NCBI RefSeq assembly: GCF_020179605.1
Contig: NZ_JAINZO010000002.1
Span: 682,001 to 746,000, forward strand
Reading direction: 5' to 3'
Source of the DNA: Geomonas agri
GTDB lineage: Bacteria; Desulfobacterota; Desulfuromonadia; Geobacterales; Geobacteraceae
Length of the DNA: 64,000 nucleotides
Below, one piece after another: positions 39,055 through 48,240 of the stretch (position 1 is its first letter; each line of letters begins with the position of its first letter). Position numbers and translations under genes: made by a program. The notes below the pieces were generated by a model. That model was not told the DNA's origin, did no database searches, and saw nothing but the letters and a program-made list of their open reading frames with translations.

Positions 39055-39789
39055 GTGACAAAGACGAAGGATGCTATCTACGCTGCGCCGCTGCAGGAAA
39101 TGATCGACTTCAAGTTTGACGAACGGGTGGTGGCGGTCTTTCCCGACATGATCCAACGCTCCGTGCCGGGCTACGGCATGATCATCTCCAACATCGGCAT
39201 CCTCGCCGGCAAATACGCACAGGCGGGAAGCCACTGCTATGATCTCGGCTGCTCGCTCGGGGCGGCCACCCTCTCCATGCGCCAGCGCATCAGCCAGCCG
39301 GATTGCGATATCATCGCCGTCGACAATTCCCCCGCCATGATCGAGCGCGGGCGTGAACTCCTCGCCCGCGACACCGGGTCGACAGTCCCGGTGACCATGA
39401 CCTGTGCCGACCTCCAGGACGTCACCATCGAGAACGCGTCGGTGGTTGTCCTCAACTTCACCCTGCAGTTCATCCCCCCGACGCAGCGCCTGGCGCTGAT
39501 TGAGCGCATCCACGCGGGACTCAACCCCGGCGGCATCCTGATCCTTTCAGAAAAAATCGCTTTCAGTGAACCGGAACGGCAGCATTTCCATGTGGAACTG
39601 CATCACGACTTCAAGCGGGCCAACGGCTACAGCGATCTCGAGATCAGCCAGAAGCGGTCGGCGCTGGAGAACGTGATGATCCCGGAAACTCTCGCCTGTC
39701 ACCATGAGCGGCTGCGGGCCGCGGGCTTTTCCTCCTCCGAGCTCTGGTTCCAGTGTTTCAACTTCGCTTCAATGGTCGCCATGAAATGA
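39055..39789 (+). CDS. cmoA: Carboxy-S-adenosyl-L-methionine synthase
   Basis: About 244 residues when read from GTG 39055, close to the E. coli length of 247; the frame stays open to 38959. Strong family marks: [34 protein letters not shown] (SAM site), [25 protein letters not shown] and [20 protein letters not shown]. It makes Cx-SAM from SAM and prephenate, the donor for tRNA U34 carboxymethylation. The stop overlaps the start of cmoB (ATGA). The exact start is the uncertain part: AAGGACGAG lies upstream of the GTG. Confidence 0.93.
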   Translation: MTKTKDAIYAAPLQEMIDFKFDERVVAVFPDMIQRSVPGYGMIISNIGILAGKYAQAGSHCYDLGCSLGAATLSMRQRISQPDCDIIAVDNSPAMIERGRELLARDTGSTVPVTMTCADLQDVTIENASVVVLNFTLQFIPPTQRLALIERIHAGLNPGGILILSEKIAFSEPERQHFHVELHHDFKRANGYSDLEISQKRSALENVMIPETLACHHERLRAAGFSSSELWFQCFNFASMVAMK

Positions 39790-40754
39790 ACTACGACACC
39801 CTCTACTCCCGACTCGCCGCCATGGGGCAGGAGCGCTGGGCGGAGCAACTGCAAGCGTCCCTGCCGGAGAGACTGCTCCTGGAAAGCCACGGCAAGCTGG
39901 CAGGGTGGCAAAGCGCCCTGCAGTCGCTGCCGGAGATAATGCCCTCCCGGATCGAGCTGAAAGACAATGTCACCATCGGCTGCAGCGCCGACCTCGTCGC
40001 AATTGACTCCGCAGAGGTCATCGCCACACTGCAGGCTTTTCATCCCTGGAGGAAAGGGCCCTACCACTTCTTCGGCATCGACATCGATACCGAATGGCGC
40101 TCGGATTGGAAGTGGGACCGCGTTGTGCCCCACATCGAGCCCCTCGAGGGGCGTAACGTGCTCGACGTCGGCTGCGGCAACGGCTATCACGGCTGGCGCA
40201 TGCGCGGCGCCGGTGCTGACTTCGTACTCGGCATCGAGCCGTTCCTGCTTTCGGTGCAGCAGTTCCAGGTGATGCAGCGTTACCTGCGCGATCCGCAGCA
40301 CCAAGTCATTCCCATCGGCATCGAGGACGTCCCCCCCGATCTCGCCTGTTTCGACACCGTCTTTTCCATGGGGGTCCTTTATCATCGTCGATCTCCCCTG
40401 GACCATCTTTACGAACTCAAGGGGTGTCTGCGCCCGGGGGGAGAATTGGTGCTGGAGACGCTGATCGTGGAAGGGGACACGCAGACCGTGTTCATGCCGC
40501 CAGGACGTTATGCCAAGATGCGCAATGTCTGGTTCCTCCCCTCCATCGGGGCGATGACCTTGTGGCTGCAGCGCTGTGGCTTCACGCAAATCGCCTGCGT
40601 CGATACCAACCGCACCAGCCGTGAGGAGCAACGTTCGACGCAGTGGATGCAGTTCGAGTCGCTGGCGGATTTTCTCGATCCTGCTGATGCGGAAAAGACG
40701 ATCGAGGGACACCCGGCGCCGCTACGGGCAATTTTTACTGCGAAGAGGCCCTAA
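39786..40754 (+). CDS. cmoB: tRNA U34 carboxymethyltransferase
   Basis: 322 residues, as in E. coli (323). It uses Cx-SAM to turn hydroxyuridine into uridine-5-oxyacetic acid at wobble position 34. Marks: [39 protein letters not shown] (SAM site), [16 protein letters not shown] and [18 protein letters not shown] [17 protein letters not shown]. Start overlaps cmoA, so the pair is a coupled operon. It is followed by the 21-bp repeat array. Confidence 0.95.
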   Translation: MNYDTLYSRLAAMGQERWAEQLQASLPERLLLESHGKLAGWQSALQSLPEIMPSRIELKDNVTIGCSADLVAIDSAEVIATLQAFHPWRKGPYHFFGIDIDTEWRSDWKWDRVVPHIEPLEGRNVLDVGCGNGYHGWRMRGAGADFVLGIEPFLLSVQQFQVMQRYLRDPQHQVIPIGIEDVPPDLACFDTVFSMGVLYHRRSPLDHLYELKGCLRPGGELVLETLIVEGDTQTVFMPPGRYAKMRNVWFLPSIGAMTLWLQRCGFTQIACVDTNRTSREEQRSTQWMQFESLADFLDPADAEKTIEGHPAPLRAIFTAKRP

Positions 40755-40768
40755 CGTTTTGACGTGCA

Positions 40769-41240
40769 GGTGCGGTAATTAATTTGCACCGAGCGGCAAA
40801 TGGGAGATGGTCCTGGATAAACAAAAGCGCCTCGCGCCCGCGCGAAATGAGGCCGTGATTAATTTAAAGAAGGTCGTAGTTAAAATAAAGTGGGTCGTGT
40901 TTAAAATAAACAAGACCATGAATAAGAAAAACATGGGGATGTTTAATTTAAAGCGGGTTACTCATTAGCGAAACAGGACCACTTCGAAATCGAAAGAGTC
41001 CTTATTCGGAAAAAGCGAGGGAGTATTGTAGATTGTCAAGGTGACTTCGGCTGAAAAGTAGAGGCAAAAAATATAAAAAGCATCTTCGCCGTTAGGTGGA
41101 AGAGAGCTCGACGGCAGAAGCAGGCCTCACGAAATTTAAATAAGGTCGCATATTAGAAAAAGTAGGTTTGGTTTAAAATAAAGCAGACGTCATTTATTTT
41201 AAAGCAACCCTTACATTAGAAAAACAGGTTCAGGTTTACT
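40769..41240. repeat. Degenerate tandem array with a 21-bp period, AT-tract in each unit
   Basis: About 22 units of 21 bases in register, with a loose consensus of GGTCGT-N2-TTAAAATAAAG plus two bases. Clearest units: 40872 (GGTCGTAGTTAAAATAAAGT), 40893, 40935 and 41165 (GGTTTGGTTTAAAATAAAGC); units 40977-41101 are strongly decayed but the spacing holds, with one single-base slip by 41165. No ORF crosses it on either strand. The period equals two helical turns, so the A/T tracts lie on one face and the DNA may be intrinsically curved. Fills most of the 570-base gap between cmoB and the small lipoprotein gene. Confidence 0.75.
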
Positions 41241-41261
41241 GAAGTCGCTGCCTTCCGGTAC

Positions 41262-41318
41262 GAAAAACCCCGACGGCGTCCCCAGGTGCAGGGGACAGTT
41301 CCATCGGGGTTTTTTGTG
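41262..41318 (-). terminator. Intrinsic terminator, usable in both directions
   Basis: Outer arms AAAAACCCCGA and TCGGGGTTTTTT enclose an inner CCCC/GGGG pair (TCCCCAGGTGCAGGGGA). It lies just past the stop of the small lipoprotein gene (minus strand) and also past the repeat array on the plus strand. Confidence 0.75.
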
Positions 41319-41323
41319 GGCAA

Positions 41324-41491
41324 TTACCTGCGGTAGCCGTACGAGCCGCGGCTGTAGCGGCCGTCGTAGTCTCCGTAGTAGCCTCCGTGGCGGTGCCCGC
41401 CGTAAAAATCATCCACAGGCACGACAACACAGGCCGACAAGAGTGACGGTAACACCACGAGTGCAATCAGATACCGGATTTTCTTTTTCAT
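41324..41491 (-). CDS. Small Gly/Tyr-rich lipoprotein, 55 residues
   Basis: Reads MKKKIRYLIALVVLPSLLSA then CVVV: a charged start, a hydrophobic stretch and the lipobox LLSAC, so it should be lipidated at Cys21. The mature tail of 35 residues is rich in Gly, Tyr, Arg and His (GGHRHGGYYGDYDGRYSRGS). AAGGAG stands eight bases before the ATG, and a strong terminator follows the stop. No known family; tails of this type occur in small envelope proteins. Confidence 0.75.
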   Translation of the reverse strand: MKKKIRYLIALVVLPSLLSACVVVPVDDFYGGHRHGGYYGDYDGRYSRGSYGYRR

Positions 41492-41594
41492 CTCGATTCT
41501 CCTTTATCCCGGACACGTTGCCATTGTCTTCAGGCTAAAGGGAAATTGAGCATGAAATATGGAGCAAAGAAGAAAAGAAAGAGCTTGTTGCGGT

Positions 41595-41972
41595 TCAGCT
41601 GCCGCCAAGGACGTGCTTGATGGTGTCGTAGATCTCCCTGGGCTCAAAGGGCTTCTTGAGTATCGCCTTGGCCCCCACTTTCAGCACGGCGTTGGTGTCG
41701 CTCGGACAATCTGAGGCGCTGCTGGTCAGCACGTTGGCGTTCTTGTTGAGCGCGATCATTTCCCTGGTAGCGTCGATGCCGTTTTTGACCGGCATGTAGA
41801 CGTCCATGATCACGATATGGGGACGATGCGTGAGGAACATCCGTACTGCCTCGATCCCGTCTGACGCTTCGGCGACCACGGTGAAACCGATCCTGCCCAG
41901 TATGTCGCGCAACGAGTCGCGATAGAACTTTTCGTCGTCAACTATCAGTATCCGCACGTCCTTCAGGGCCAT
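41595..41972 (-). CDS. Stand-alone response regulator receiver (CheY-like)
   Basis: 125 residues, receiver domain only. Acidic pocket in ILIVDDEKFYRD, phosphoacceptor Asp in VIMDVYMPVKNG, and switch Lys in ILKKPFEPREI. Ser in LTSSASD takes the Thr/Ser switch place. No output domain, so it works by protein contact, like CheY or Spo0F. No kinase gene is adjacent. Confidence 0.92.
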   Translation of the reverse strand: MALKDVRILIVDDEKFYRDSLRDILGRIGFTVVAEASDGIEAVRMFLTHRPHIVIMDVYMPVKNGIDATREMIALNKNANVLTSSASDCPSDTNAVLKVGAKAILKKPFEPREIYDTIKHVLGGS

Positions 41973-42119
41973 TGTTCCTCCTCTGACAAAGCCTGACCAC
42001 TTGCTCGGATCTATATAAGACTTTCATTCTTCCAGGTCAATTAGAATATATGAAGTGTGTCTACCAAACGGAACCAGACCTGTTATGATAGGGACGTGTC
42101 CAGAAAAAAGGAGAACGCC

Positions 42120-42299
42120 ATGAGCGAGAACGAAAGTTGCCCCACTCCGAAACAACACCCGGCGCATATGTGCCAATTAAAACACGAGGGAAGGATCGAG
42201 GAGATCGACAAACACTCGGCTCATCCAAAATTCGTCTGTAACCGGTGCCGCGCCAAGGCCGACTCGGAGGATTTCCTCTGCAACCCGCGGCCGCTGTAG
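42120..42299 (+). CDS. Small CxxC protein, 59 residues, paralogue of the 34415 gene
   Basis: Begins MSENESCPTPKQHPAHMCQL, then FVCNRCRAKADSEDFLCNPR. AAAGGAG lies upstream of ATG 42120. Shares with the gene at 34415 the HMC(K/Q)LK start, the CN(K/R)C(K/R) pair and the terminal CNPR. Probably a zinc-binding protein of a small family. Its stop overlaps, in another frame, the beginning of an HTH remnant. Confidence 0.75.
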   Translation: MSENESCPTPKQHPAHMCQLKHEGRIEEIDKHSAHPKFVCNRCRAKADSEDFLCNPRPL

Positions 42300-42301
42300 G
42301 G

Positions 42302-42424
42302 CGCCACATCGCCTACCAGGTCTACCAGCGCCTGGAAAATCCCCGTAAGGCAAACCCCACCATCAAGACGCTCGAGAAGATCGCCAAAGTCTTTGGCAGA
42401 CGTGTCGACCTCGGGCTCGTCTGA
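42302..42424 (+). pseudogene. C-terminal remnant of a HicB/XRE-type HTH antitoxin
   Basis: Reading from 42302 gives RHIAYQVYQRLENPRKANPT then IKTLEKIAKVFGRRVDLGLV and a stop. This is the usual end of the helix-turn-helix domain of HicB-like antitoxins (YQVYQRLENP.KANPT.KTLEKIAK..GK/R). There is no start codon or N-terminal HicB domain upstream, where the frame runs into the preceding CxxC gene, and no HicA toxin is near. Most likely the tail of a decayed toxin-antitoxin locus. Confidence 0.6.
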
Positions 42425-42443
42425 CCGCCCCTACTTCCATTCT

Positions 42444-43448
42444 CTATTTCCGAATGAGTACTGCCACCACCTGGTCGAGGCCTGCCACCACGCGGCTTAG
42501 TCTGTCGTAGTCGACCTTGTCTGGGGTATCGGAGGGCTGGTGATAATGGGGATAGCGGAAGGGTGCGGTGTCGGTGATCATGATGCCGGGGTAGCCGACC
42601 TGCCAGAACGACCACTGGTCGGACCAGCCGATGCCGGGGAGCGTCTCCGGCGCGGCCACTCCCTCGGACGGAAAGCGGGCGCTCTGCCGGAAGGTCCCGA
42701 TGGCCCGACGTACGAGGTCTCGTGACTTGACGTTGCCCACGAAGGCGATGAAGTTACCGGTATCGGGGTAGAAGTGCCCCAGCGGGGCCGGGTACTGCTG
42801 GCTCCCGCGCTGGTCGGAATAGCACCCCATGGTCTCCAAGGACAGCATGGCCACAATCTTCTCGCCCCGCTCCCGGCAACGGCGGGCGTAAATCATGCTC
42901 CCCATGGTGCCCCCCTGGAAGTGCGGCGGCTCCTCGTTGGTGAAAGCGACAAAGCGCACGGTTCGCTCCGGCCGCACGGTGGAGAAGGTTCGCGCCAGTT
43001 CCAGCAGGGCCGCCACCCCAGTGGCGTTGTCGTTAGCGCCGGGCGTGCCGGGGGCGGAATCGTAGTGGGCGCCGATGACCACGATCTCGTCGGGAGCCCG
43101 AGTTCCCTGCAGTACCCCTTCCAGGTTCGCCACTGCTCTCCCCTCTATCAAGATGCTCTGCTCATTGACCTTGAGTCCATACTCCCGGAGCCGGTCGCCG
43201 ACGTATTGCGCCGCGTCCTGCAGCCCGTGGTAATTGGCGAGGTTCCTCTCCCCGATCTGACCTGCCAGCACCAGGACATGCTCGCGCAATCGATCGCTGA
43301 GTAGCTTCTGCTCGGGGGTGAGAGGGGGGAGCGGTCCCTTGTAGGTTTTGCCAGGCATCCTCATCATTGAACCACCCACGGTACCAAAGAGGAAAAGTGC
43401 CAGCACGACGCAGGCCGCTACCCACACTATTGCGGTCTTGTAGTTCAT
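42444..43448 (-). CDS. M28-family zinc aminopeptidase, membrane-anchored
   Basis: 334 residues from ATG 43448, which has AGGAAGGAA upstream; the frame is open further upstream but without support. An N-terminal helix (AIVWVAACVVLALFLFG) anchors it, facing the periplasm. Zinc-site motifs of the M28 family: VVIGAHYDSAPGTPGANDNATG (His, Asp), FVAFTNEEPPHF (Glu-Glu), LSLETMG and the late PHYHQPSDTPDKVDYD. Its substrate is not known; a peptide or amino-acid releasing role is usual. Confidence 0.88.
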   Translation of the reverse strand: MNYKTAIVWVAACVVLALFLFGTVGGSMMRMPGKTYKGPLPPLTPEQKLLSDRLREHVLVLAGQIGERNLANYHGLQDAAQYVGDRLREYGLKVNEQSILIEGRAVANLEGVLQGTRAPDEIVVIGAHYDSAPGTPGANDNATGVAALLELARTFSTVRPERTVRFVAFTNEEPPHFQGGTMGSMIYARRCRERGEKIVAMLSLETMGCYSDQRGSQQYPAPLGHFYPDTGNFIAFVGNVKSRDLVRRAIGTFRQSARFPSEGVAAPETLPGIGWSDQWSFWQVGYPGIMITDTAPFRYPHYHQPSDTPDKVDYDRLSRVVAGLDQVVAVLIRK

Positions 43449-43635
43449 AAAATGGTTCCTTCCTGGGAAGTTCCAACCAGCGAAAAGGATAATGTGACGA
43501 CCGGGGATGTCAATATCAGGAAATTGTCTCAGGCTCACGTACGACGACTGGAAGAAAAGATCTGGTATCATTGGAACGACCGGCAGATACAGCTCCAAAA
43601 AAAAACCAATGACAGAGGGAATGTGAGGGGCGGAC

Positions 43636-45741
43636 ATGGACCTGAGAAAGACACACAGCATCGTACTGAATGAAGGGGATCCTGAACAGAAGCGCGCTGA
43701 GATACAGCAGTACTTCGAGGCGACATTTACCATAGATGAGCTGCTCTATGATACCCTGAAGGACGACGGGGCCTTCTACCTGAGAGCGGACCGGCTGCGC
43801 CACCCGCTCATTTTCTACTTCGGACACACGGCATCGTTCTTCGTTAACAAGCTGGTGATCGCCCGGGTCATCGAGAAGCGCATCGATCCGCGCCTGGAGG
43901 CCATGTTTGCCGTCGGCGTGGACGAGATGTCCTGGGACGACCTGGACGAGACCCATTATGACTGGCCGACGCGGGCCGAGGTGAAGGCGTATCGCGACCA
44001 GGTGCGCGAGCTGGTCAGCGGGCTGATCAAGACCCTGCCGCTCACCCTCCCCATTACCTGGGACAGCCCATTCTGGGCGATCATCATGGGGATCGAGCAC
44101 GAGCGGATCCACCTGGAAACCTCCTCCGTGCTGATCCGGCAGCTTCCCATCGACCGGGTGCGCCGCCACGAGTTCTGGGAGATCTGCCGCGATTCCGGAG
44201 CGGCCCCGGAAAACGAACTGGTTCCCGTTCCCGGCGGGCAGGTGGTGCTGGGCAAGGAAGAAGGGCATCCACTCTACGGGTGGGACAACGAGTACGGGCA
44301 CCACGAAGCGCAGTTGCAGCAGTTTTCAGCGGCGAGGTACCTGGTTTCCAACCGCGAATACCTCTCCTTCGTGGAAGCCGGAGGCTACCGGGAGGAGCGC
44401 TGGTGGACGGAAGAGGGGTGGCACTGGCGTACCTTCAAACAGGCGGAGCACCCGCTGTTCTGGGTGCAGCGCCCGCACGGCTGGGGACTGCGCACCATGG
44501 TCGAGGTGATCGATCTCCCGTGGAACTGGCCGGTGGAGGTGAATTACCTCGAGGCGAAGGCTTTCTGCAACTGGCTCGCCGACAAGACCGGGAAGCGGAT
44601 CCGCCTTCCCAGCGAGGACGAGTGGTATCGGATCTACGACCTGGCGGGTGTGCGCGACCCGCAGGAGTGGCGCGATGCTCCGGGCAACATCAACTTGGCC
44701 TACTGGGCCTCGTCCTGCCCGGTGGACCGCTTCCGCTTCGGACAGCTCTTCGACGTGGTGGGCAACGTCTGGCAGTGGACCGAGACGCCTATCTATGCCT
44801 TCCACGGTTTCCGTATCCATCCCTGGTACGACGACTTCTCGACGCCGACCTTTGATACGCGCCACAACCTGATCAAGGGAGGATCCTGGATCTCCACCGG
44901 CAACGAGGCGACCCGCGAGTCGCGCTACGCCTTCCGGCGCCACTTCTTCCAGCACGCCGGCTTTCGTTACGTGGAAAGCGACAACCCGGTGCAACTGAAC
45001 GAGGATCCCTACGAAACCGATGCGCTGACCGCGCAATACTGCGACGCCCACTACGGTCCCGAGCACTTCGGGGTTCCCAATTTCGCCAAGGCTTGCGCCG
45101 ACGTTTGTTTGGAGGTAACATCCGGGCGCGCCAGGGGGCATGCCCTCGACCTCGGTTGCGCCGTGGGGCGTGCCAGCTTCGAACTGGCCAGGGGCTTCGA
45201 CAGGGTGACGGGAATCGACTTCTCCAGCAGGTTCTTCCGTCTGGCGGCGCGGATGCAGGAGGAAGGGTACCTGCGCTACGCACTCCCGGAAGAGGGTGAC
45301 ATCGTTTCCTTCCATGAGCTGAGCCTGGAGGAGTTGGGGCTTGCCCCCCTGCGGGACCGGGTGCAGTTCTACCAGGGGGACGCCTGCAACCTACCCGACA
45401 AGTTCTCCGGCTACGACTTAGTGCTCGCCGCCAACATTCTGGACCGGCTCTACTCGCCGCGCCGCTTCCTGGCGGCCATCCGCGGCAGGATCAACCCCGG
45501 CGGGCTCCTGGTGCTGGTTTCCCCGTACACCTGGCTCGAGGAGTACACCAAGAAAGAGGAGTGGCTGGGTGGCTACCGGGAGGCGGGCGAGCCGGTGTGG
45601 ACCCTGGATGCACTCAAGGCGGAGCTGGCACCTCATTTCCGGATGCTGGGCGAGCCGCGCGATGTTCCCTTCGTGATACGGGAGACGCGCCGCAAGTTCC
45701 AGCACGGTATTTCCGAACTGACCGTATGGGAGCTTAAATGA
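43636..45741 (+). CDS. ovoA: 5-histidylcysteine sulfoxide synthase / 4-mercaptohistidine N-methyltransferase (OvoA)
   Basis: 701 residues with three parts: a DinB-like N-terminal domain holding the iron-binding H155-x3-H159-x-E161 (EHERIHLE), an FGE-sulfatase domain (about 180-450: ENELVPVPGGQVVLGK to IKGGSWISTGNEATRESRY), and a C-terminal SAM methyltransferase (HALDLGCAVGRASFELARGF). OvoA joins cysteine to histidine with O2 and later methylates the product, giving ovothiol A with OvoB. Length and domain order match characterised OvoA. Stop overlaps the start of the PLP gene by four bases. Unusual in an anaerobe because the first step needs O2. Confidence 0.95.
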   Translation: MDLRKTHSIVLNEGDPEQKRAEIQQYFEATFTIDELLYDTLKDDGAFYLRADRLRHPLIFYFGHTASFFVNKLVIARVIEKRIDPRLEAMFAVGVDEMSWDDLDETHYDWPTRAEVKAYRDQVRELVSGLIKTLPLTLPITWDSPFWAIIMGIEHERIHLETSSVLIRQLPIDRVRRHEFWEICRDSGAAPENELVPVPGGQVVLGKEEGHPLYGWDNEYGHHEAQLQQFSAARYLVSNREYLSFVEAGGYREERWWTEEGWHWRTFKQAEHPLFWVQRPHGWGLRTMVEVIDLPWNWPVEVNYLEAKAFCNWLADKTGKRIRLPSEDEWYRIYDLAGVRDPQEWRDAPGNINLAYWASSCPVDRFRFGQLFDVVGNVWQWTETPIYAFHGFRIHPWYDDFSTPTFDTRHNLIKGGSWISTGNEATRESRYAFRRHFFQHAGFRYVESDNPVQLNEDPYETDALTAQYCDAHYGPEHFGVPNFAKACADVCLEVTSGRARGHALDLGCAVGRASFELARGFDRVTGIDFSSRFFRLAARMQEEGYLRYALPEEGDIVSFHELSLEELGLAPLRDRVQFYQGDACNLPDKFSGYDLVLAANILDRLYSPRRFLAAIRGRINPGGLLVLVSPYTWLEEYTKKEEWLGGYREAGEPVWTLDALKAELAPHFRMLGEPRDVPFVIRETRRKFQHGISELTVWELK

Positions 45742-46895
45742 CGCAGAAGAAGTTCGATTTCGACGAGATCATCGACCGGCGCGGCACCGCGAGCGAGAAG
45801 TGGGACAAGTACCGCGACCGCGACATCATCCCCCTTTGGGTGGCGGACATGGATTTCAAGTCGCCCCCTGCCATCATAAAGGCGCTGCACGAGCGGGTGG
45901 AGCACGGCGTCTTCGGCTACACGGCGCCGCCGCAGGGACTGGTACAGGCGGTGATCAATTCGTTGCAGGAGGAGTACGACTGGCAGGTGCACAAGGAGTG
46001 GATTGTCTGGCTGCCGGGTCTCGTTACCGGGCTCAACGTGAGCTGCCGCGCGGTGGGGGAGGTCGGTGACGACGTCATTACCTTCACGCCGGTCTATCCC
46101 CCCTTCATGTCCGCCCCTCCTCTATCCGGCCGCAACGCTATCAACGTCCCCCTGGTCTGCCAGGCGGGTCGCTGGGGCCTTGATATGGAGGCATTGGAGG
46201 CAGCAGTCACTCCAAGGACGAGGCAGCTCCTTTTGTGCAGCCCGCACAACCCGGTAGGGCGGGTCTGGACCCGCGAGGAACTGGCAGCATTGGACGATTT
46301 CGCGGCGCGCCATGATCTCGTCATCTGCAGCGACGACATCCATGCTGGGTTGGTAGTGGAGCCGGGCATGCGGCACATCCCGATCGCGACCCTCTCCCCG
46401 GAAACCAGCCGGCGCACCATCACCTTGATGGCGCCGAGCAAAACCTACAACGTTCCCGGGTTGGGCTGCTCCTTCGCCGTCATCTCCGACGACGCGCTGC
46501 GCCGCGCTTTCAAAAAGGCGATGGGGCGGATCGTGCCGCACGTGAACCTGTTGGGCTACACTGCAGCCGAGGCGGCCTATCGTGACGGGGAGGAGTGGCG
46601 CCAGGAGCTGCTGGAATACCTGCGCGGCAACCGGGACCTTGTGGAACAAGAGATGACTGCGCTCGGGCTTCCCGTGGCCAGGGTGGAGGCGACGTATCTT
46701 TCCTGGATCGATCTGCGCCACACCGGCATCGAGGATCCGGTGGTGTTCTTCGAGGAGGCTGGCGTCGGCCTTTCCGGCGGGAGCGACTTCGGCCTTGCCG
46801 GTTACGTGAGGCTCAACTTTGGCTGCCGCCGCGAACTGCTGCGGGAGGCGCTCAGGCGGATGAAGGCGGCGATGGAAACAATCAAAGGAAGGTGA
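45738..46895 (+). CDS. ovoB: PLP-dependent C-S lyase, MalY/PatB type; probable OvoB
   Basis: 385 residues of the aminotransferase class I/II fold. Marks: PLWVADMDFKSPPAIIKAL, FGYTAPPQGLVQAV, LLLCSPHNPVGRVW and the PLP Lys in LMAPSKTYNVPGLG. MalY/PatB proteins cleave C-S bonds. Because the gene overlaps ovoA by four bases, its role is very likely OvoB, which removes pyruvate from histidylcysteine sulfoxide to give 5-thiohistidine. Alone the sequence would be read as cystathionine beta-lyase; context decides. Confidence 0.88.
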   Translation: MTQKKFDFDEIIDRRGTASEKWDKYRDRDIIPLWVADMDFKSPPAIIKALHERVEHGVFGYTAPPQGLVQAVINSLQEEYDWQVHKEWIVWLPGLVTGLNVSCRAVGEVGDDVITFTPVYPPFMSAPPLSGRNAINVPLVCQAGRWGLDMEALEAAVTPRTRQLLLCSPHNPVGRVWTREELAALDDFAARHDLVICSDDIHAGLVVEPGMRHIPIATLSPETSRRTITLMAPSKTYNVPGLGCSFAVISDDALRRAFKKAMGRIVPHVNLLGYTAAEAAYRDGEEWRQELLEYLRGNRDLVEQEMTALGLPVARVEATYLSWIDLRHTGIEDPVVFFEEAGVGLSGGSDFGLAGYVRLNFGCRRELLREALRRMKAAMETIKGR

Positions 46896-46916
46896 CCTGT
46901 CGCAAACCGCTCAGGT

Positions 46917-46954
46917 GCAAAAGGCTCCAGGTTTTTTTACCTGGAGCCTTTTGC
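46917..46954. terminator. Perfect hairpin between ovoB and guaC
   Basis: A 16-bp perfect stem, GCAAAAGGCTCCAGGT and its complement, with a six-T loop. T-rich flanks on both sides let it terminate both convergent transcripts. Confidence 0.85.
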
Positions 46955-47008
46955 GTTCATTGCGGATACTTCGTGTTCTTCGCGTAACCGCTGTTACGCT
47001 CTTTGCCG

Positions 47009-48052
47009 TTACCCGAAAATCTTGTTTTCCTGTTCCCCCACGCGGATGAAGGTGGTGCGCTTGGTCAACTCCTTGAGCGCCGAGGCTCCCACGTAGGTGC
47101 AGGCTGAACGCACCCCGCCCAGGATGTCGCGCACCGTCTCGTCGATGGGGCCGCGATAGGGTACTTCCACCGTCTTCCCTTCCGAGGCGCGATAATGCGC
47201 CACCCCGCCGGAATGCTTGTCCATGGCTGTGGCGGAGCTCATGCCGTAAAACAGCTTGAACTGCCTCCCGCCGCGCTCCACGATCTGGCCGCCGCTCTCG
47301 TCGTGGCCCGCCAGCATTCCCCCCAGCATGACGAAGTCGGCGCCACCGCCGAAGGCCTTGGCGACATCCCCGGGGCAGGTGCAGCCGCCGTCGGAAACAA
47401 TTCTCCCTCCCAAGCCGTGCGCCGCATCCGCACACTCGATAACTGCGGATAACTGCGGGTAACCTACCCCGGCCTTGACGCGGGTGGTGCAGACCGAGCC
47501 GGGACCGATGCCGACTTTGACGATGTCAGCGCCGGACAGCAGCAACTCCTCGACCATCTCGCCGGTGACCACGTTGCCCGCCACGATGGTCTTGTCGGGG
47601 TACCCGTCCCGCACCTTCTGCACAAACTCGACGAAGCTCTCGGCGTAGCCGTTGGCGACGTCGATGCAGATGAACTGCAGCTTCGGATGGTTGGCGATGA
47701 TGGTGGAGAACTTCTCGTAATCGCTGTCCGAGGTGCCGGTGCTGACCATGATGCGGTTGTAGATGTCGTCGCCGTGGTTGTGGTCGGTGAGCCAGGCGTC
47801 CCAATCGGCGATCGTGTAGTGCTTGTGCAGCGCGGTCAGCATCCCGTGCTCCGCGAGACGGTCGGCTACCTCAAAGGTACCGGTGGTGTCCATGTTGGCC
47901 GCGATCACCGGGATGCCGCTCCAATCGTACTTGCTGTGCAGGAACCGGAAGTGCCGCTGCAGGTCGACCTGGGCCCTGCTCTTCAGATTGGATCTCTTGG
48001 GTCTGATAAGCACGTCGCTGAAGCCAAGCTTCACATCGCTTTCCAGGAACAT
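47009..48052 (-). CDS. guaC: GMP reductase
   Basis: 347 residues, the E. coli GuaC length, from ATG 48052 with GGAGG seven bases upstream. IMP dehydrogenase fold; GMP reductase signs: [18 protein letters not shown] at the start, [35 protein letters not shown] with the catalytic Cys, and [13 protein letters not shown]. No CBS domain, which separates it from GuaB. Converts GMP to IMP with NADPH. Confidence 0.95.
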   Translation of the reverse strand: MFLESDVKLGFSDVLIRPKRSNLKSRAQVDLQRHFRFLHSKYDWSGIPVIAANMDTTGTFEVADRLAEHGMLTALHKHYTIADWDAWLTDHNHGDDIYNRIMVSTGTSDSDYEKFSTIIANHPKLQFICIDVANGYAESFVEFVQKVRDGYPDKTIVAGNVVTGEMVEELLLSGADIVKVGIGPGSVCTTRVKAGVGYPQLSAVIECADAAHGLGGRIVSDGGCTCPGDVAKAFGGGADFVMLGGMLAGHDESGGQIVERGGRQFKLFYGMSSATAMDKHSGGVAHYRASEGKTVEVPYRGPIDETVRDILGGVRSACTYVGASALKELTKRTTFIRVGEQENKIFG

Positions 48053-48190
48053 TTTGCATCCTCCGTTGCAACTCCCTCTTTTTGGGGAGAGGGGTGGGGT
48101 GAGGGTTATCTTCTCTCGACACTTGAAGTAGTTTATGAGAGTACCCGAAAACGCTTGTTCCACAAGTTGCCATGTGATTTCGGGACCTTG

Positions 48191-48219
48191 TTGAGTTTGG
48201 CCAAGGGCTGTGCTAGAGT
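48191..48219 (+). promoter_or_regulatory. Probable promoter of the MFS gene
   Basis: TTGAGT at 48191-48196, 17-base spacer, TAGAGT at 48214-48219, about 20 bases before the start codon. The divergent guaC side contains a GC-rich repeat (48068-48104). Confidence 0.5.
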
Positions 48220-48240
48220 GCGCGGCGGAGGAGCGTATAC

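Noticed and set aside
40769-41240. Repeat array as a CRISPR
   Set aside because: Units are directly adjacent with no unique spacers, are only 21 bases long and diverge strongly; no cas gene is near.
42449-42620. Additional HTH or toxin gene after the HicB-like tail
   Set aside because: The region is the 3' part of the M28 peptidase on the other strand; no second reading is supported.
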